Assembly (NCBI GenBank): GCA_034440615.1 | Contig: JAOTOM010005182.1 | Span: 1,170,001-1,234,000, forward strand | DNA: 64,000 bases | Direction: 5' to 3' | Source: Ashinkailepas kermadecensis | Lineage: Eukaryota > Arthropoda > Thecostraca > Neolepadidae | Part shown: one piece after another, positions 60,101 to 63,379 of the stretch | Layout of the letters: every line of letters starts with the position of its first letter | Numbering within the stretch: the first letter of the stretch is position 1 | Translations under genes and position numbers: made by a program | Notes under the pieces: model-generated | The model's database searches: none | What the model was told of the DNA's origin: nothing | What the model saw: the letters and a program-made list of their open reading frames with translations, nothing else

Positions 60101-63100
60101 GGCGTGTACAGTACAGTGTGGTGTCCCACATAGCCGGTGGTCAGGTGTGTACAGTACAGTGTGATGTCCCAAATAGCTGGTGGTCAGGCGTGTACAGTAT
60201 AGTGTGGTGTCGCACATAGCCGGTGGTCAGGCGTGTACAGTATAGTGTGGTGTCCCACATAGCCGGTGGTCAGGCGTGTACAGTACAGTGTGGTGTCCGC
60301 ACATAGCCGGTGGTCAGGTGTGTACAGTACAGTGTGGTGTCGCACATAGCCGGTAGTCAGGCGTGTACAATACAGTGTGTTGTCCCACATATCCGGTGGC
60401 CAGGTGTGTACAGTACAGTGTGGTGTCCCACATAGCCGGTGGTCAGGTGTGTACAGTACAGTGTGGTGTCCCACATATCCGGTGGCCAGGTGTGTACAAT
60501 GTAGTGCGGCATTCCACAGTAAGCTGGAGGACCGGATAGAGGAGGGGCCAGTGTCGCCGCCGCCGCTGCCGCCCCGTCCACCGTACGTCGCCAGTCGGCT
60601 GTGCTGCTGCTGCTGTGACGGCCTGCTCCTCACCCTCCGTCCATGGGGAACTTCTGTCCCGTCCACCCTCTCCTGGCAACTGCCGTCCGGGTCAGTCCTG
60701 ATCTACCCTCTCCTGTTATCTGCTGATGTGTATGTTGGTCCTGATCTACCCTCTCCTGTTATCTGCTGATGTGTATGTTGGTCCTGATCTACCCTCTCCT
60801 GTCTGCCCCGGTGTGTATATGTTGGTCCTGATCTACCCTCTCCTGTTGTCTGCTGTGTATGTTGGTCCTGATCTACCCTCTCCTGTCTGCCCCGGTGTGT
60901 GCAGTCACCACCTGTCTGGTGACCTGACCTGTCCGGGTCAGTCCTGATCTACCCTCTCCTGTTATCTGCTGACGTTTATGTTGGTCCTGATCTACCCTCT
61001 CCTGCTATCTGCTGATGTGTATGTTGGTCCTGATCTACCCTCTCCTGTTATCTGCTGACATGTATGTTGGTCCTGATCTACCCTCTCCTGTCTGCCCCGG
61101 TGTGTGTATGTTGGTCCTGATCTACCCTCTCCTGTCTGCCCCGGTGTGTGTATGTTGGTCCTGATCTACCCTCTCCTGTCTGCCCCGGTGTGTGTATGTT
61201 GGTCCTGATCTACCCTCTCCTGTCTGCCCCGGTGTGTGCAGTCACCACCTGTCCGGAGAAAATGCATCCCATGGCTACACTGATTAAGTTGTACCAGAAA
61301 GCTTGGCGCCGACCGCTGTGTTGCATTATGTGCGGCATGGGCTTGTTTAACGCCGATTTATTGCCACACGCATTGCGGTTGGTGTTCCCTGCTGAGTATT
61401 CTGCAAGCGGGAGTGTCTTACGGCTGAAGCATTCGGTTGCAATGCACAGTGTCATCCATCTTTTGCTCGACTCCTGGCTGAATGCCCGTTTTCGCTGCTA
61501 CACCTATGTGCATTTACATACGTTCCGTTCACGTTTAAAGTTTTTTTTGCTTTTGATTCTTGAACGCTTGATTTTGTGTGTGACTGAGCTACTTGTACTT
61601 CTTGGCACCGTTGCCAGCTGTGGAATTACAGTATGCATGACTTAGTTTGGTGTATAATATGATAGTCACATTTTTGCTACATATTCGGATTAAATATATT
61701 GGTAGCTAGCTTGCAGTCCATGCTTCGTTGGAAGGGCTTATGGTGCTCAAAAGCCGAGACATTGCCATTCGAATGATGAACGGATGCTGATTATGAACAT
61801 GTAGTTTTATACAAATATATCGATCGCTTTTTTAAAAGTAGTTGTGTTCGACTTTGCAGCGCTTCATCTAACCAGTTCGACTGCTTAGGCGGCGGATATA
61901 CCGCTGTCCTATTTGACATGTGTAAACTCGGCAAATCCTAGCCAACCATGTCCAGTAGGCTGCACTGCTTTGGGCATTTCGCAGTGGGAGCAATAGTGCA
62001 TAAAGCCTCGACTCGGTGAGTTGGCATTGCGTACTCACGGCCTCGCACGCGCACGAAGTCACGTGGGGGGCCGACGCCGGCTGAGAATAAACCGCCCTGC
62101 ACCCAGTCTGGAGACAGTGTCGTATCATTATCCACTGAATGATAACTCAAACAGTTATTTGTCATTGTTGACTTCATATCTAATACATTAGCCTATCATA
62201 CGTGGCTAGACGTAATTGCATAGGGTCTTTATTTGTTGAGTTTTGCTTGGGCTATGTGTGCCGGTCACCGAGCGCACGGTCAGTGTGCATCCTCTAGCAG
62301 CGAAACCATATTGTGGGGCTCCTGGCAATGGCTAGATACACAAACCAGGTGCCAATAAAGCGAAAAATATGCTCATTGCAGTGTTCTCCGACGGCTCACA
62401 GTTCCAGAGGGACTTCATAGAGCACTAGATGAACATATGTTATACATGTTGAGTGTGAGTTTAGCGTACGTCAGATATTTGATAAAACATTGTCTCCGTA
62501 GAATAGGCTCCTGGAGGCGAATTCTCGGCCAGCGCATCGATTTCATGCTCATATGGGACTGGCAGTAAGACGTTATGTCAATATATGGAATACCAGGATT
62601 CTGTGAATTATTACACCTGCTGTAAGAGCTGCACTGCAGTGCTATGTTCTGGATATGGTTGCCTAGGATTCGAGAAAGTGATGAACGCCAGAAGACAACT
62701 GCATAGCCATAGTTGAGCAGGCGACCCGAGCAATTCAGCAGTTGTAACATCGAACAAAAATACGTTTTAAAGAATCAACATTTTTCATGAATATTGCATA
62801 TTCGTAATTAGCGGATGGTTAGCTATCCAATGTTATGCATCTCGTCTTTTGAGCCCTTCCAGTAAAGCGTGAGTCCTTCGAAGATTAGTCGAATCCACAC
62901 AGTATTAAAATGAAATATCCAGTCAGTTATCATCTTTGAGAAGTATGATAGAATGTTGATGCTTACTGCAGAACGCTTTATACGTTATTGATAGGAAGCA
63001 GCCAAAACTCTATGGATTCTTTATTCACCATTGATATGCAATAGTTCATGCCTGTTGAACATTACCACTGCGATGTCGGGCCTGCTGGTGAGTGCCGCGG

Positions 63101-63354
63101 TAATCGGCTGTGTGATGTGGTTCCACACTACTCAGCCGTGTGCTGCAGCTGATGTGACCCAGTGACGTGACCGTGACCGGTGCGGCTGACCAGGTTCCGC
63201 CAAACGCTGCGTATCCGCGTCATCAGCGGCGCGTACATCCCCAAGGCGCCCGGCTCCAGTATAGACGACATCATCGACCCGTACGTGTGCGTGTACGTGA
63301 CGGGCCACCCGTCCGACGAGGCCAAGTTCAAGACTACCGTCGTCAGGAACAACG
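10670..63354 (+). CDS. Phosphoinositide-specific phospholipase C, delta/eta-like; 16 exons, 3' end outside the window
   Basis: The enzyme cleaves PIP2 at the membrane into diacylglycerol and IP3 and needs calcium. I joined exons 10670-10781, 23036-23218, 23739-23885, 36144-36267, 39113-39242, 40918-41033, 47341-47498, 47975-48092, 48916-49001, 49701-49910, 54505-54644, 55119-55262, 57217-57362, 57976-58109, 58577-58721 and 63194-63354. All junctions are AG/GT and phases match throughout, giving 2254 nt, about 751 codons. Order: PH (about residues 50-189), EF-hands (190-330), X domain (about 345-490), acidic linker, Y domain (about 557-680), C2 start (about 697 on). Catalytic residues by family analogy: His361 (SSHNT), Glu391 and Asp393 (VELDCWDG), His406 (IIYHGYT), Glu441 (LSIENHC). 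It lacks beta-type C-terminal coils in what is visible and the gamma-type SH2/SH3 insert, which favours delta or eta. The remainder of C2 and the stop codon lie beyond 64000. Confidence 0.93.
11128..11762. mobile_element. hAT-like non-autonomous element A, with 25-bp minisatellite inside
   Basis: The ends are CAGAGGCGGATGCAG (left) and the complement of CAGGGGCGGATCCAG (right), 13 of 15 matching. Flanking 8-mers TGCGGCGT and TGCGTCAT match 6 of 8, consistent with an old 8-bp hAT duplication. There is no transposase. The interior is dominated by a 25-bp minisatellite. Confidence 0.65.
11340..11725. repeat. 25-bp minisatellite (unit with ATGGCGCCCCTCCAG), about 15 copies
   Basis: The unit is ATGGCGCCCCTCCAG plus GGACTGTGCA, with single-base variants and two shortened units near 11420-11450. 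It produces long but meaningless repetitive reading frames on both strands ([24 protein letters not shown] peptides). Confidence 0.95.
11905..12339. mobile_element. hAT-like non-autonomous element B (435 bp)
   Basis: The ends are CGGGGGCGGATACAG and the complement of TAGGGGCGGATACAG, 13 of 15 matching. The flanks TCACAACC (11897-11904) and TCACAACT (12340-12347) match 7 of 8. It is related in reverse orientation to element A but carries only one copy of the minisatellite seed (complement of ATGGCGCCCCTCCAG at 12004-12018). Confidence 0.78.
12430..12650. repeat. 46-bp minisatellite, about 4 copies
   Basis: Units contain GGCAGGTACCGCCGTATCGA and TTGTGCGCCGGGTCCGTAT. The first interval is longer, holding extra sequence. 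Confidence 0.9.
14590..16500. repeat. Diverged ~30-bp minisatellite, type GGCGCGATTTT
   Basis: Dozens of irregular units alternate GGGTCCC/GGGGCCC with GACGCGATTTTTG-like parts. Spacing varies around 30 bp, so the array is old. The long reading frame on the minus strand at 15469-16191 is an artefact of the repeat. Confidence 0.8.
16500..17880. repeat. Diverged ~27-34 bp minisatellite, type GGGCCTCCTTTGCAATCCTG
   Basis: Units begin GGGCCTCCT and vary afterwards. The segment 17470-17710 is nearly homogeneous with CCTCCTTTGCAATCC. A small outlying patch of the same repeat occurs at 50245-50400. Confidence 0.88.
18000..19420. other. Intron 1 sequence; unrecognised minus-strand reading frames
   Basis: Between 18934 and 18088 the minus strand has three open stretches that are not repetitive: one with [19 protein letters not shown], one Cys-rich ([20 protein letters not shown]) and one with [20 protein letters not shown]. 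They are in different frames, so if coding they are broken or spliced. I do not recognise a family. 19000-19420 holds nothing else visible. Confidence 0.3.
19430..19640. promoter_or_regulatory. Cluster of three perfect CRE palindromes in intron 1
   Basis: TGACGTCA occurs at 19454-19461, 19473-19480 and 19573-19580, in GC-rich sequence. The first two are in near-identical contexts (GGTGACGTCATC), so they may be a local duplication. CREB/ATF proteins bind this motif. It could be an internal promoter or enhancer; I found no convincing alternative first exon next to it. Confidence 0.4.
19795..20060. repeat. GGTGTGG-rich low-complexity minisatellite
   Basis: Units of GGAGGGACCCGCGGTGGTGT (about 22 bp) pass into a GTTGGTGT run (19899-19940) and further degenerate GTGGAG units. 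Confidence 0.85.
20080..20915. repeat. 49-bp minisatellite, about 15 copies
   Basis: The unit includes GTGTACCGGTGCTGGTGGCG and CTCTCCGTCAGCTGTGTGTA. Some units carry doubled GTGTACA blocks. A fragment resembling the retroposon tail (CCCAAATAACCAACCAAC) interrupts it at 20273-20290. Confidence 0.92.
21300..21960. repeat. 30-bp minisatellite, about 22 copies in three blocks
   Basis: The block at 21305-21480 has TTTGCTGCAGTTCCGTGGTG units, 21480-21750 has TTTACGATAGTTCCGTGTTG units, and 21750-21960 has alternating 60-bp double units with a GCACTGCAGCTGCATGTTGT part. Because 30 is a multiple of 3, several frames stay open; these are not genes. Confidence 0.95.
21987..22044 (+). mobile_element. 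Ultrashort retroposon, 58 bp, exact 13-bp duplication
   Basis: The insert starts TGGGTGCAATATGACC, passes through GTCGACTCGCCCTAAAGCCC and ends ATAACTAACTAACT. The exact duplication GACGCTTGACTGA is at 21974-21986 and 22045-22057. Confidence 0.9.
22085..22400 (-). pseudogene. Mariner transposase, C-terminal remnant
   Basis: On the minus strand the frame reads [20 protein letters not shown], then [16 protein letters not shown] and, after a homopolymer expansion, HYFEGDKV. This matches the end of mariner transposases (K...FE..W..R....GDYFEGD). Only the last ~80 residues are left; an A-run and a C-run have damaged it. Terminal repeats were not found. Confidence 0.75.
22425..22740 (+). pseudogene. 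Penelope-like element, GIY-YIG endonuclease remnant
   Basis: The + strand gives IPCSGC, then in the next frame [29 protein letters not shown], a stop, then [20 protein letters not shown] and INSRVGS. The order GETGR..R..EH..D..., a W with ...E, and KKR..EA..I matches the C-terminal endonuclease of Penelope-like retroelements. It has at least one frameshift and one internal stop. Confidence 0.75.
22808..22870 (+). ncRNA. Degenerate hammerhead-ribozyme-like motif downstream of the Penelope remnant
   Basis: CCGATGA (22819-22825) and GAAAC (22841-22845) occupy the core positions. Stem II GACC/GGTC has a 6-base loop. Stem III is A44-C45, then TTTA, paired with TAAA-G-T (22854-22859) with one bulged G. 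The outer stem I pairs TATGTTG (22808-22814) with CCACATA (22864-22870), 6 of 7. The expected cleavage site would follow GTA at 22860. Departures: the core U4 is C, and there is one extra A before stem II. Hammerheads are known in Penelope-like elements. Confidence 0.45.
22902..22977. repeat. (AT)n microsatellite
   Basis: About 38 uninterrupted TA units lie just before PLC exon 2. Confidence 0.99.
23036..23218 (+). CDS. PLC exon 2: start of PH domain
   Basis: The acceptor gtttcag precedes the exon and the donor gtaagt follows. It encodes the first PH strands, with the family-like stretch [12 protein letters not shown], then [10 protein letters not shown] and HYDPSHKP. The basic residues in the first strands are those that bind inositol phosphate head groups in PLC-delta PH domains. 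The exon enters in phase 1 and leaves one base. Confidence 0.9.
23739..23885 (+). CDS. PLC exon 3: PH domain, middle
   Basis: It encodes [15 protein letters not shown], equivalent to the IxDIxEVRxGxxT segment of PLC PH domains, and ends NCFSIIIG. The acceptor is tgttccag and the donor gtaagc. The joining Leu codon with exon 2 and the Gly codon with exon 4 are both split as expected. Confidence 0.92.
24000..25070. other. Intron 3, left part: no feature recognised
   Basis: Only short unsupported frames are seen. A CTTGCACTTGCACTTGCACT triplet repeat sits at about 24155-24175. Confidence 0.4.
25075..25811. repeat. Perfect 32-bp tandem array, about 23 copies
   Basis: The unit has halves GCGTAATATAGAGATGAG and GTATACGGTACATT. 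I saw no variant among the units. On the minus strand the unit has no stop in any frame, so three overlapping 255-301 residue frames arise, all reading the same 32-residue cycle (containing [17 protein letters not shown]). These are artefacts of the repeat. Confidence 0.98.
26005..26043. repeat. Isolated unit of the 37-bp minisatellite, left of the LINE
   Basis: ATATGGTACTCCTGACGG... and ACTCCACTCCACGTAT match the array at 29325-30020, from which it is now separated by the LINE. Confidence 0.85.
26044..26390 (-). mobile_element. CR1-like LINE, 3' end fragment (copy a)
   Basis: On the minus strand it contains the 3' UTR block CCAGATGGGCCCCTGTGGCT, CTTATTAAG, and an 8-bp terminal repeat (TATGACTT twice), typical of CR1-type tails. 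It is homologous to the 3' UTR of copy b next to it and carries an ultrashort retroposon at 26171. Confidence 0.7.
26171..26211 (+). mobile_element. Ultrashort retroposon, 41 bp, exact 14-bp duplication
   Basis: The insert TTCTGGTCGAAGCGCCCTAA continues AGCCCAAATAACTAACTAAC. The duplication AATCCCTTATCTCA is at 26157-26170 and 26212-26225. Confidence 0.9.
26395..29322 (-). mobile_element. CR1-like LINE (copy b): endonuclease, RT, 3' UTR
   Basis: Minus strand, in order. Endonuclease (5'-truncated) begins near 29310: [52 protein letters not shown]. Linker: [90 protein letters not shown] and [10 protein letters not shown]. Thumb: [13 protein letters not shown] and [20 protein letters not shown]. 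Then a ~480-bp 3' UTR. There are several frameshifts and stops between 29030 and 26880, so it is inactive but fairly young-looking. It sits within the 37-bp minisatellite. Confidence 0.93.
29325..30020. repeat. 37-bp minisatellite, about 18 copies
   Basis: The unit is TATGGTACTCCTGACTGACC plus CGGCACTCCACTCCACG, with variants such as CTTCGGACTGACCTG. It yields repetitive [18 protein letters not shown] frames that are not genes. Copy b of the CR1-like LINE is inserted in it. Confidence 0.95.
30040..30950. other. Intron 3, no feature recognised
   Basis: Short frames without family resemblance. Nothing else seen. Confidence 0.4.
30950..31300. repeat. ~72-bp minisatellite, about 4 copies
   Basis: Units include CAGTGTCCTGTCTATGGTCA, CGTGTGTGATGGTTGGATGG and GCTGCGGCGTTGTGGTGAC. 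The first copies are truncated. Confidence 0.9.
31300..32700. other. Intron 3, no gene recognised
   Basis: Moderately GC-rich with scattered short frames. A hydrophobic stretch ([17 protein letters not shown], + strand near 31925-31975) looks like a membrane segment, but the frame has no support. Confidence 0.35.
32725..33310. repeat. (TA)n tracts and a ~60-bp dispersed tandem unit
   Basis: TA repeats lie at 32728-32750 and 33070-33122. Three copies of a unit containing GTGCGTATTGCAT and GACTGCTATGGTATATTTGG surround the second tract (about 32978, 33030 and 33258). Confidence 0.85.
33935..34165. repeat. ~50-60 bp minisatellite of GGCCCATTCTGCGCGGCCGT units
   Basis: About five imperfect copies, with parts CCGTCCTCTGCTGTGGCCCA and CGGCCGTCCAGCGTACC. 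Both-strand repetitive frames result. Confidence 0.88.
34440..35370. repeat. ~53-bp minisatellite, GGTGTAGTTGGTTCGGTTGT type
   Basis: About 17 imperfect units of GTGTGGTGTTAGTTGGTATG and GTGTTGGTGGTGTGTGGTGT. Strongly T/G-biased on the + strand, with no C-rich interruption. Confidence 0.93.
35470..35600. repeat. ~77-bp direct duplication
   Basis: CCGTGGTGGCTCTCCGGCCC through GGTCCGCTGTAGC occurs at about 35467 and again at about 35538. Confidence 0.85.
35620..35923. repeat. 42-bp (21-bp double) minisatellite
   Basis: Alternating GTTGTGGTCCACATTGACGG and GTTGTGATCCACTGTGGCGG units. The 16-bp target site of SINE copy 3 lies in its last unit. Confidence 0.93.
35924..36084 (+). mobile_element. 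tRNA-derived SINE, copy 3, intact with target-site duplication
   Basis: This 161-bp SINE has an A box TAGTCTAGGGG, a B box GATTCGAGTCT, the shared body and a short CCAATAGCCA tail. It is bracketed by an exact 16-bp duplication GGCGGTGTACTGGCCA at 35908-35923 and 36085-36100. It landed in a 42-bp minisatellite, 60 bp before the acceptor of PLC exon 4. Confidence 0.92.
36144..36267 (+). CDS. PLC exon 4: end of PH domain
   Basis: It encodes [19 protein letters not shown], matching the LDLxAPxxxxAxxWVxGL C-terminal helix of PLC PH domains. It then runs into QEKNYDR, the link to the EF-hands. The intron before it is 12.26 kb, and a SINE sits 60 bp upstream of the acceptor. Confidence 0.93.
36268..36520. 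repeat. ~61-bp minisatellite starting at the exon 4 donor
   Basis: Four imperfect units with GGCATAGGTCTGACTACGAG and AGGAGACTGTTCAGATCCA. The first unit starts within 15 bases of the exon 4 splice donor. Confidence 0.88.
36540..36600. repeat. (ACAG)n microsatellite
   Basis: Nine or so ACAG units, at 36553-36590. Confidence 0.95.
36610..38260. other. Intron 4 without genes; short repeats and a palindrome
   Basis: A 33-bp segment GTAGTGACGTTGAGGACATT... is directly repeated (37207 and 37284). A perfect palindrome with 12-base arms GAATGAATGGGA lies at 38136-38160. Nothing coding recognised. Confidence 0.5.
38262..38445. repeat. 60-bp minisatellite, 3 copies
   Basis: Units contain GATGAGCAGCTCCCCCGCCA and CAGTGGGCCCAGTTCGTTCT. 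The period is a multiple of 3, so frames stay open. Confidence 0.93.
38780..39112. repeat. ~29-bp CT-rich minisatellite running into the exon 5 acceptor
   Basis: About 11 units of the form CTGACTCCTGTCTGCCTCAG(G). The last unit supplies the pyrimidine tract and AG of the exon 5 acceptor, and unit starts (GGTATCTGA) resemble the first bases of the exon (GTGGCTGA). Confidence 0.88.
39113..39242 (+). CDS. PLC exon 5: first EF-hand
   Basis: It encodes [21 protein letters not shown], a canonical 12-residue EF loop with Asp, Asp, Asn at positions 1, 3 and 5, Gly at 6 and Glu at 12. [19 protein letters not shown] follows. It ends in phase 0 at a weak donor (gtgatc). The acceptor lies at the end of a CT-rich minisatellite whose units mimic it. 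Confidence 0.93.
39370..39900. other. Intron 5, no feature recognised
   Basis: No repeat or coding signal seen between exon 5 and the 38-bp minisatellite. Confidence 0.4.
39905..40900. repeat. 38-bp minisatellite, about 25 copies, up to the exon 6 acceptor
   Basis: Units: ACTCGCCCACCACTATGTCG and TTGCTCGGTGACGCAGAC, with a second type TTTGTCAGTAGCGCTGCT interspersed. It ends about 15 bp before exon 6. Confidence 0.94.
40918..41033 (+). CDS. PLC exon 6: second EF-hand
   Basis: It encodes [20 protein letters not shown] then [18 protein letters not shown]. The EF loop is irregular, as is common for the second PLC EF-hand. The acceptor is tttaacag at the end of a 38-bp minisatellite; the donor is gtgggc. 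Confidence 0.9.
41381..41712 (-). repeat. BEL/Pao 3' LTR
   Basis: About 332 bp matching 46655-47001 in the same orientation and order: GAATGAAAAGAGATAAG, GGTGTCACGTCCAACAACAG, GTGAGGGCGGTCACACCCTC and TTCCAGATGCGCCAAC. The + strand edge reads TGTTGCG. The element is on the minus strand, so this is its 3' LTR. Confidence 0.85.
44017..44073 (+). mobile_element. Ultrashort retroposon, 57 bp, exact 13-bp duplication, inside the BEL RT
   Basis: The insert begins TGGGTGCTGTTTAGCC, continues GTAGTCGATACGCCCCTAAA and ends CCCAAATAACCAGCCAAT. The duplication GCCAAACGTCACA is at 44004-44016 and 44074-44086. It splits the RT frame between FGV and the upstream strand, so it postdates the element. Confidence 0.92.
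44903..45976 (-). pseudogene. BEL/Pao gag-protease reading frame
   Basis: This is the longest non-repetitive open frame in the window, 357 codons. It carries two Cys/His knuckles of the BEL type followed by an aspartic protease active site DTGS in [11 protein letters not shown]. It stays open although the downstream RT is broken. It is a transposon relic, not a host gene. Confidence 0.8.
46634..46651 (-). promoter_or_regulatory. Primer binding site complementary to tRNA-Phe
   Basis: The + strand TCCCGGGTTTCGGCACCA is the 3' end of eukaryotic tRNA-Phe including CCA. The site lies 3 bp inside the 5' LTR edge, as expected for a primer binding site. Confidence 0.88.
46655..47001 (-). repeat. BEL/Pao 5' LTR
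   Basis: About 347 bp. The + strand starts TGTTACAGATGAAGAGAG. It shares the blocks listed for the 3' LTR with roughly 75-80 percent identity by eye, so the insertion is old. The exact outer end is uncertain by a few bases and I saw no clean short duplication. Confidence 0.83.
47098..47138. repeat. Perfect hairpin, 18-base arms
   Basis: TGTGTCACTATATGACAC, a TATAT loop, and the exact complement. More TAGTGACA fragments surround it (47050-47155). It lies just upstream of exon 7. Confidence 0.9.
47341..47498 (+). CDS. PLC exon 7: EF-hand lobe 2
   Basis: It encodes [18 protein letters not shown] and [20 protein letters not shown], matching the family pattern FLxxEQ...IxxYEPS...MxxDGF. The acceptor is cttcgcag and the donor gtgagc. 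The preceding 6.3-kb intron contains the BEL/Pao element. Confidence 0.95.
47560..47800. repeat. ~40-bp minisatellite, TGACTGACTGCCATTGTCCG type
   Basis: About five imperfect units with GGACTGACTGTTCACTGTTC and TGGTGACTGACTGCC. Confidence 0.9.
47975..48092 (+). CDS. PLC exon 8: start of catalytic X domain
   Basis: It encodes [20 protein letters not shown] and then IASSHNT. The His of SSHN is the first catalytic His of the TIM barrel. The Thr codon is split with exon 9. Confidence 0.97.
48160..48560. repeat. GGTCAGGT-type minisatellite, period about 35-40 bp
   Basis: Units contain GGTCAGGTAGCACGGGACCA and AGGTCAGGTGACATTGGTCT. Confidence 0.88.
48451..48485 (+). mobile_element. Ultrashort retroposon, 35 bp, exact 15-bp duplication
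   Basis: The insert CTCTGGTCGAAGCGCCCTGA continues AGCCCAAATAACTAA. The duplication CTAAGGTCAGGTAAT is at 48436-48450 and 48486-48500. It lies inside the minisatellite, but the break is exact. Confidence 0.85.
48741..48915 (+). repeat. Degenerate copies of the exon 9 acceptor and start
   Basis: CAGGTACCTGATGGGTAACC at 48741, a decayed copy CTAATGGGTAACCCAGCTGA near 48831, and CAGGTATCTGATGGGTAACA at 48869, before the real one at 48913. Two of the three keep the AG/G acceptor. If used, they run into TAG or TGA within about 10-16 codons. Confidence 0.88.
48916..49001 (+). CDS. PLC exon 9: X domain
   Basis: It encodes [17 protein letters not shown] then [10 protein letters not shown], carrying the catalytic Glu just before the Asp encoded by exon 10. 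Its acceptor and first ~27 bases occur as three more degenerate copies upstream (48741-48897). Confidence 0.97.
49002..49700. other. Intron 9
   Basis: AT-richer, with no repeat or gene recognised. The acceptor of exon 10 is CTCGTCTCGACAG. Confidence 0.5.
49701..49910 (+). CDS. PLC exon 10: X domain core
   Basis: It encodes [20 protein letters not shown] and [16 protein letters not shown], carrying the calcium-binding Asp, the second catalytic His and a calcium-binding Glu. This is the longest and most conserved exon. Confidence 0.98.
49911..54504. other. Intron 10 (4.6 kb), no gene recognised
   Basis: A ~150-bp patch (50245-50400) resembles the GGGCCTCCTCTCATTTCCT minisatellite of element C. 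The rest has unsupported short frames; 54130-54200 has a few GTGTCGTGTCCGGTCGT-like units. Confidence 0.5.
54505..54644 (+). CDS. PLC exon 11: end of X domain and linker start
   Basis: It encodes EMLYVTPVD, then [19 protein letters not shown], the conserved LPSPxxLxxKILxKxKKL element. It ends in phase 0 at donor gtagct. Confidence 0.96.
55119..55262 (+). CDS. PLC exon 12: acidic X-Y linker
   Basis: It encodes a linker rich in Asp, Glu and Ser (for example [20 protein letters not shown]). Linkers of this type autoinhibit PLCs by covering the active site. It ends HYVL in phase 0, donor gtgagg. The last ~15 bases plus the donor recur twice more downstream. Confidence 0.9.
55248..55540 (+). repeat. 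~92-bp tandem repeat carrying the exon 12 end and donor
   Basis: CAGCACTACGTCCTGGTGAG occurs three times, with donor GT at 55263 (real), 55357 and 55447. Each unit continues GGTGTGGGAGAGGTCCGG and AGCACAGTCGACATGTAC. Use of a later donor would include an in-frame TGA in the first unit. Confidence 0.93.
55600..56345 (+). repeat. Unclassified dispersed repeat, copy 2
   Basis: Partner of 2630-3465, same orientation and block order: C-run, CAAACTAAGCG, AAAAACGA, GACCTGACCTCA, then CAGCGCTGCGCGCTGCC near the end. Fills most of intron 12 with the two minisatellites around it. Confidence 0.6.
56395..56825. repeat. 40-bp minisatellite, about 10 near-identical copies
   Basis: Unit TGGTACTGACAGGGTGGAGA plus AGCTGTACAGGCCGGCCAGC. 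The first five units read GGCCAGC and the next four GGGCAGC, a block pattern expected of unequal exchange. All three minus frames are open. Confidence 0.96.
56870..56985. repeat. 54-bp direct duplication
   Basis: GATGAGGCAGAATGTGCGGA through CCGTACCACGACGGCAT occurs twice in a row. Confidence 0.92.
57217..57362 (+). CDS. PLC exon 13: start of Y domain
   Basis: It opens with [20 protein letters not shown] and continues VHFHSFEES and [11 protein letters not shown]. This matches the LSxLIxYxKxVxF...SFxExKA opening of PLC Y domains. The donor is gtaagt. Confidence 0.95.
57385..57615. repeat. 45-bp minisatellite, 5 copies, after exon 13
   Basis: Unit GCCGGTGCCGACCGTCTGTG plus CCTTGTGTAGTGTGATGACG. 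It starts about 25 bp past the exon 13 donor and ends in shorter TGTAGTGTGATGAC units. Units do not contain the exon end. Confidence 0.93.
57976..58109 (+). CDS. PLC exon 14: Y domain
   Basis: It encodes [20 protein letters not shown] and [12 protein letters not shown], the near-invariant substrate-binding stretch. The donor ATAG/GTGAGC is copied at least five more times downstream in a 45-46 bp minisatellite. Confidence 0.97.
58096..58470 (+). repeat. 45-46 bp minisatellite built on the exon 14 donor
   Basis: Units carry GCCAGATAGGTGAGCG and CACTCCCAGTACCTCAGCAG. Intact donor-like sites have GT at 58110 (real), 58243, 58289, 58334, 58380 and 58426. At 58380 and 58426 the nine bases before the donor are identical to the exon end. 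Confidence 0.94.
58577..58721 (+). CDS. PLC exon 15: end of Y domain
   Basis: It encodes [25 protein letters not shown] and then DPTASPGD, matching the VALNxQT...[10 protein letters not shown] signature. It leaves two bases that make a Met codon with exon 16. Confidence 0.97.
58750..60490. repeat. 43-bp minisatellite, about 40 copies
   Basis: Unit CAGTGTGGTGTCCCACATAG plus CCGGTGGTCAGGTGTGTACA. Array interrupted at 59690-59712 by a G/A-rich break, and nearby units are truncated. It begins about 30 bp after the exon 15 donor. Many repetitive frames on both strands are artefacts. Confidence 0.96.
60675..61250. repeat. ~44-bp minisatellite, about 12 copies
   Basis: Unit GTATGTTGGTCCTGATCTAC plus CCTCTCCTGTCTGCCCCGGT, with a second type CTCCTGTTATCTGCTGATGT. 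Confidence 0.94.
61255..63190. other. Intron 15, right part: no gene recognised
   Basis: A + strand frame at 61240-61645 is open but shows no family motifs. Otherwise AT-rich with no repeats seen. Confidence 0.4.
63194..63354 (+). CDS. PLC exon 16: start of C2 domain
   Basis: It encodes [20 protein letters not shown] and [15 protein letters not shown], then KTTVVRNNG. This is the first strands and one calcium-loop Asp of a PLC C2 domain. The donor is gtacgc. The rest of C2 is outside the window. Confidence 0.95.
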
Positions 63355-63379
63355 GTACGCGGCGCCGGCCGACGGGGCG

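Noticed and set aside
61148..61645. 165-residue + strand frame as a gene or exon
   Set aside because: It starts in the 44-bp minisatellite, and the rest shows no family motif or convincing splice sites.
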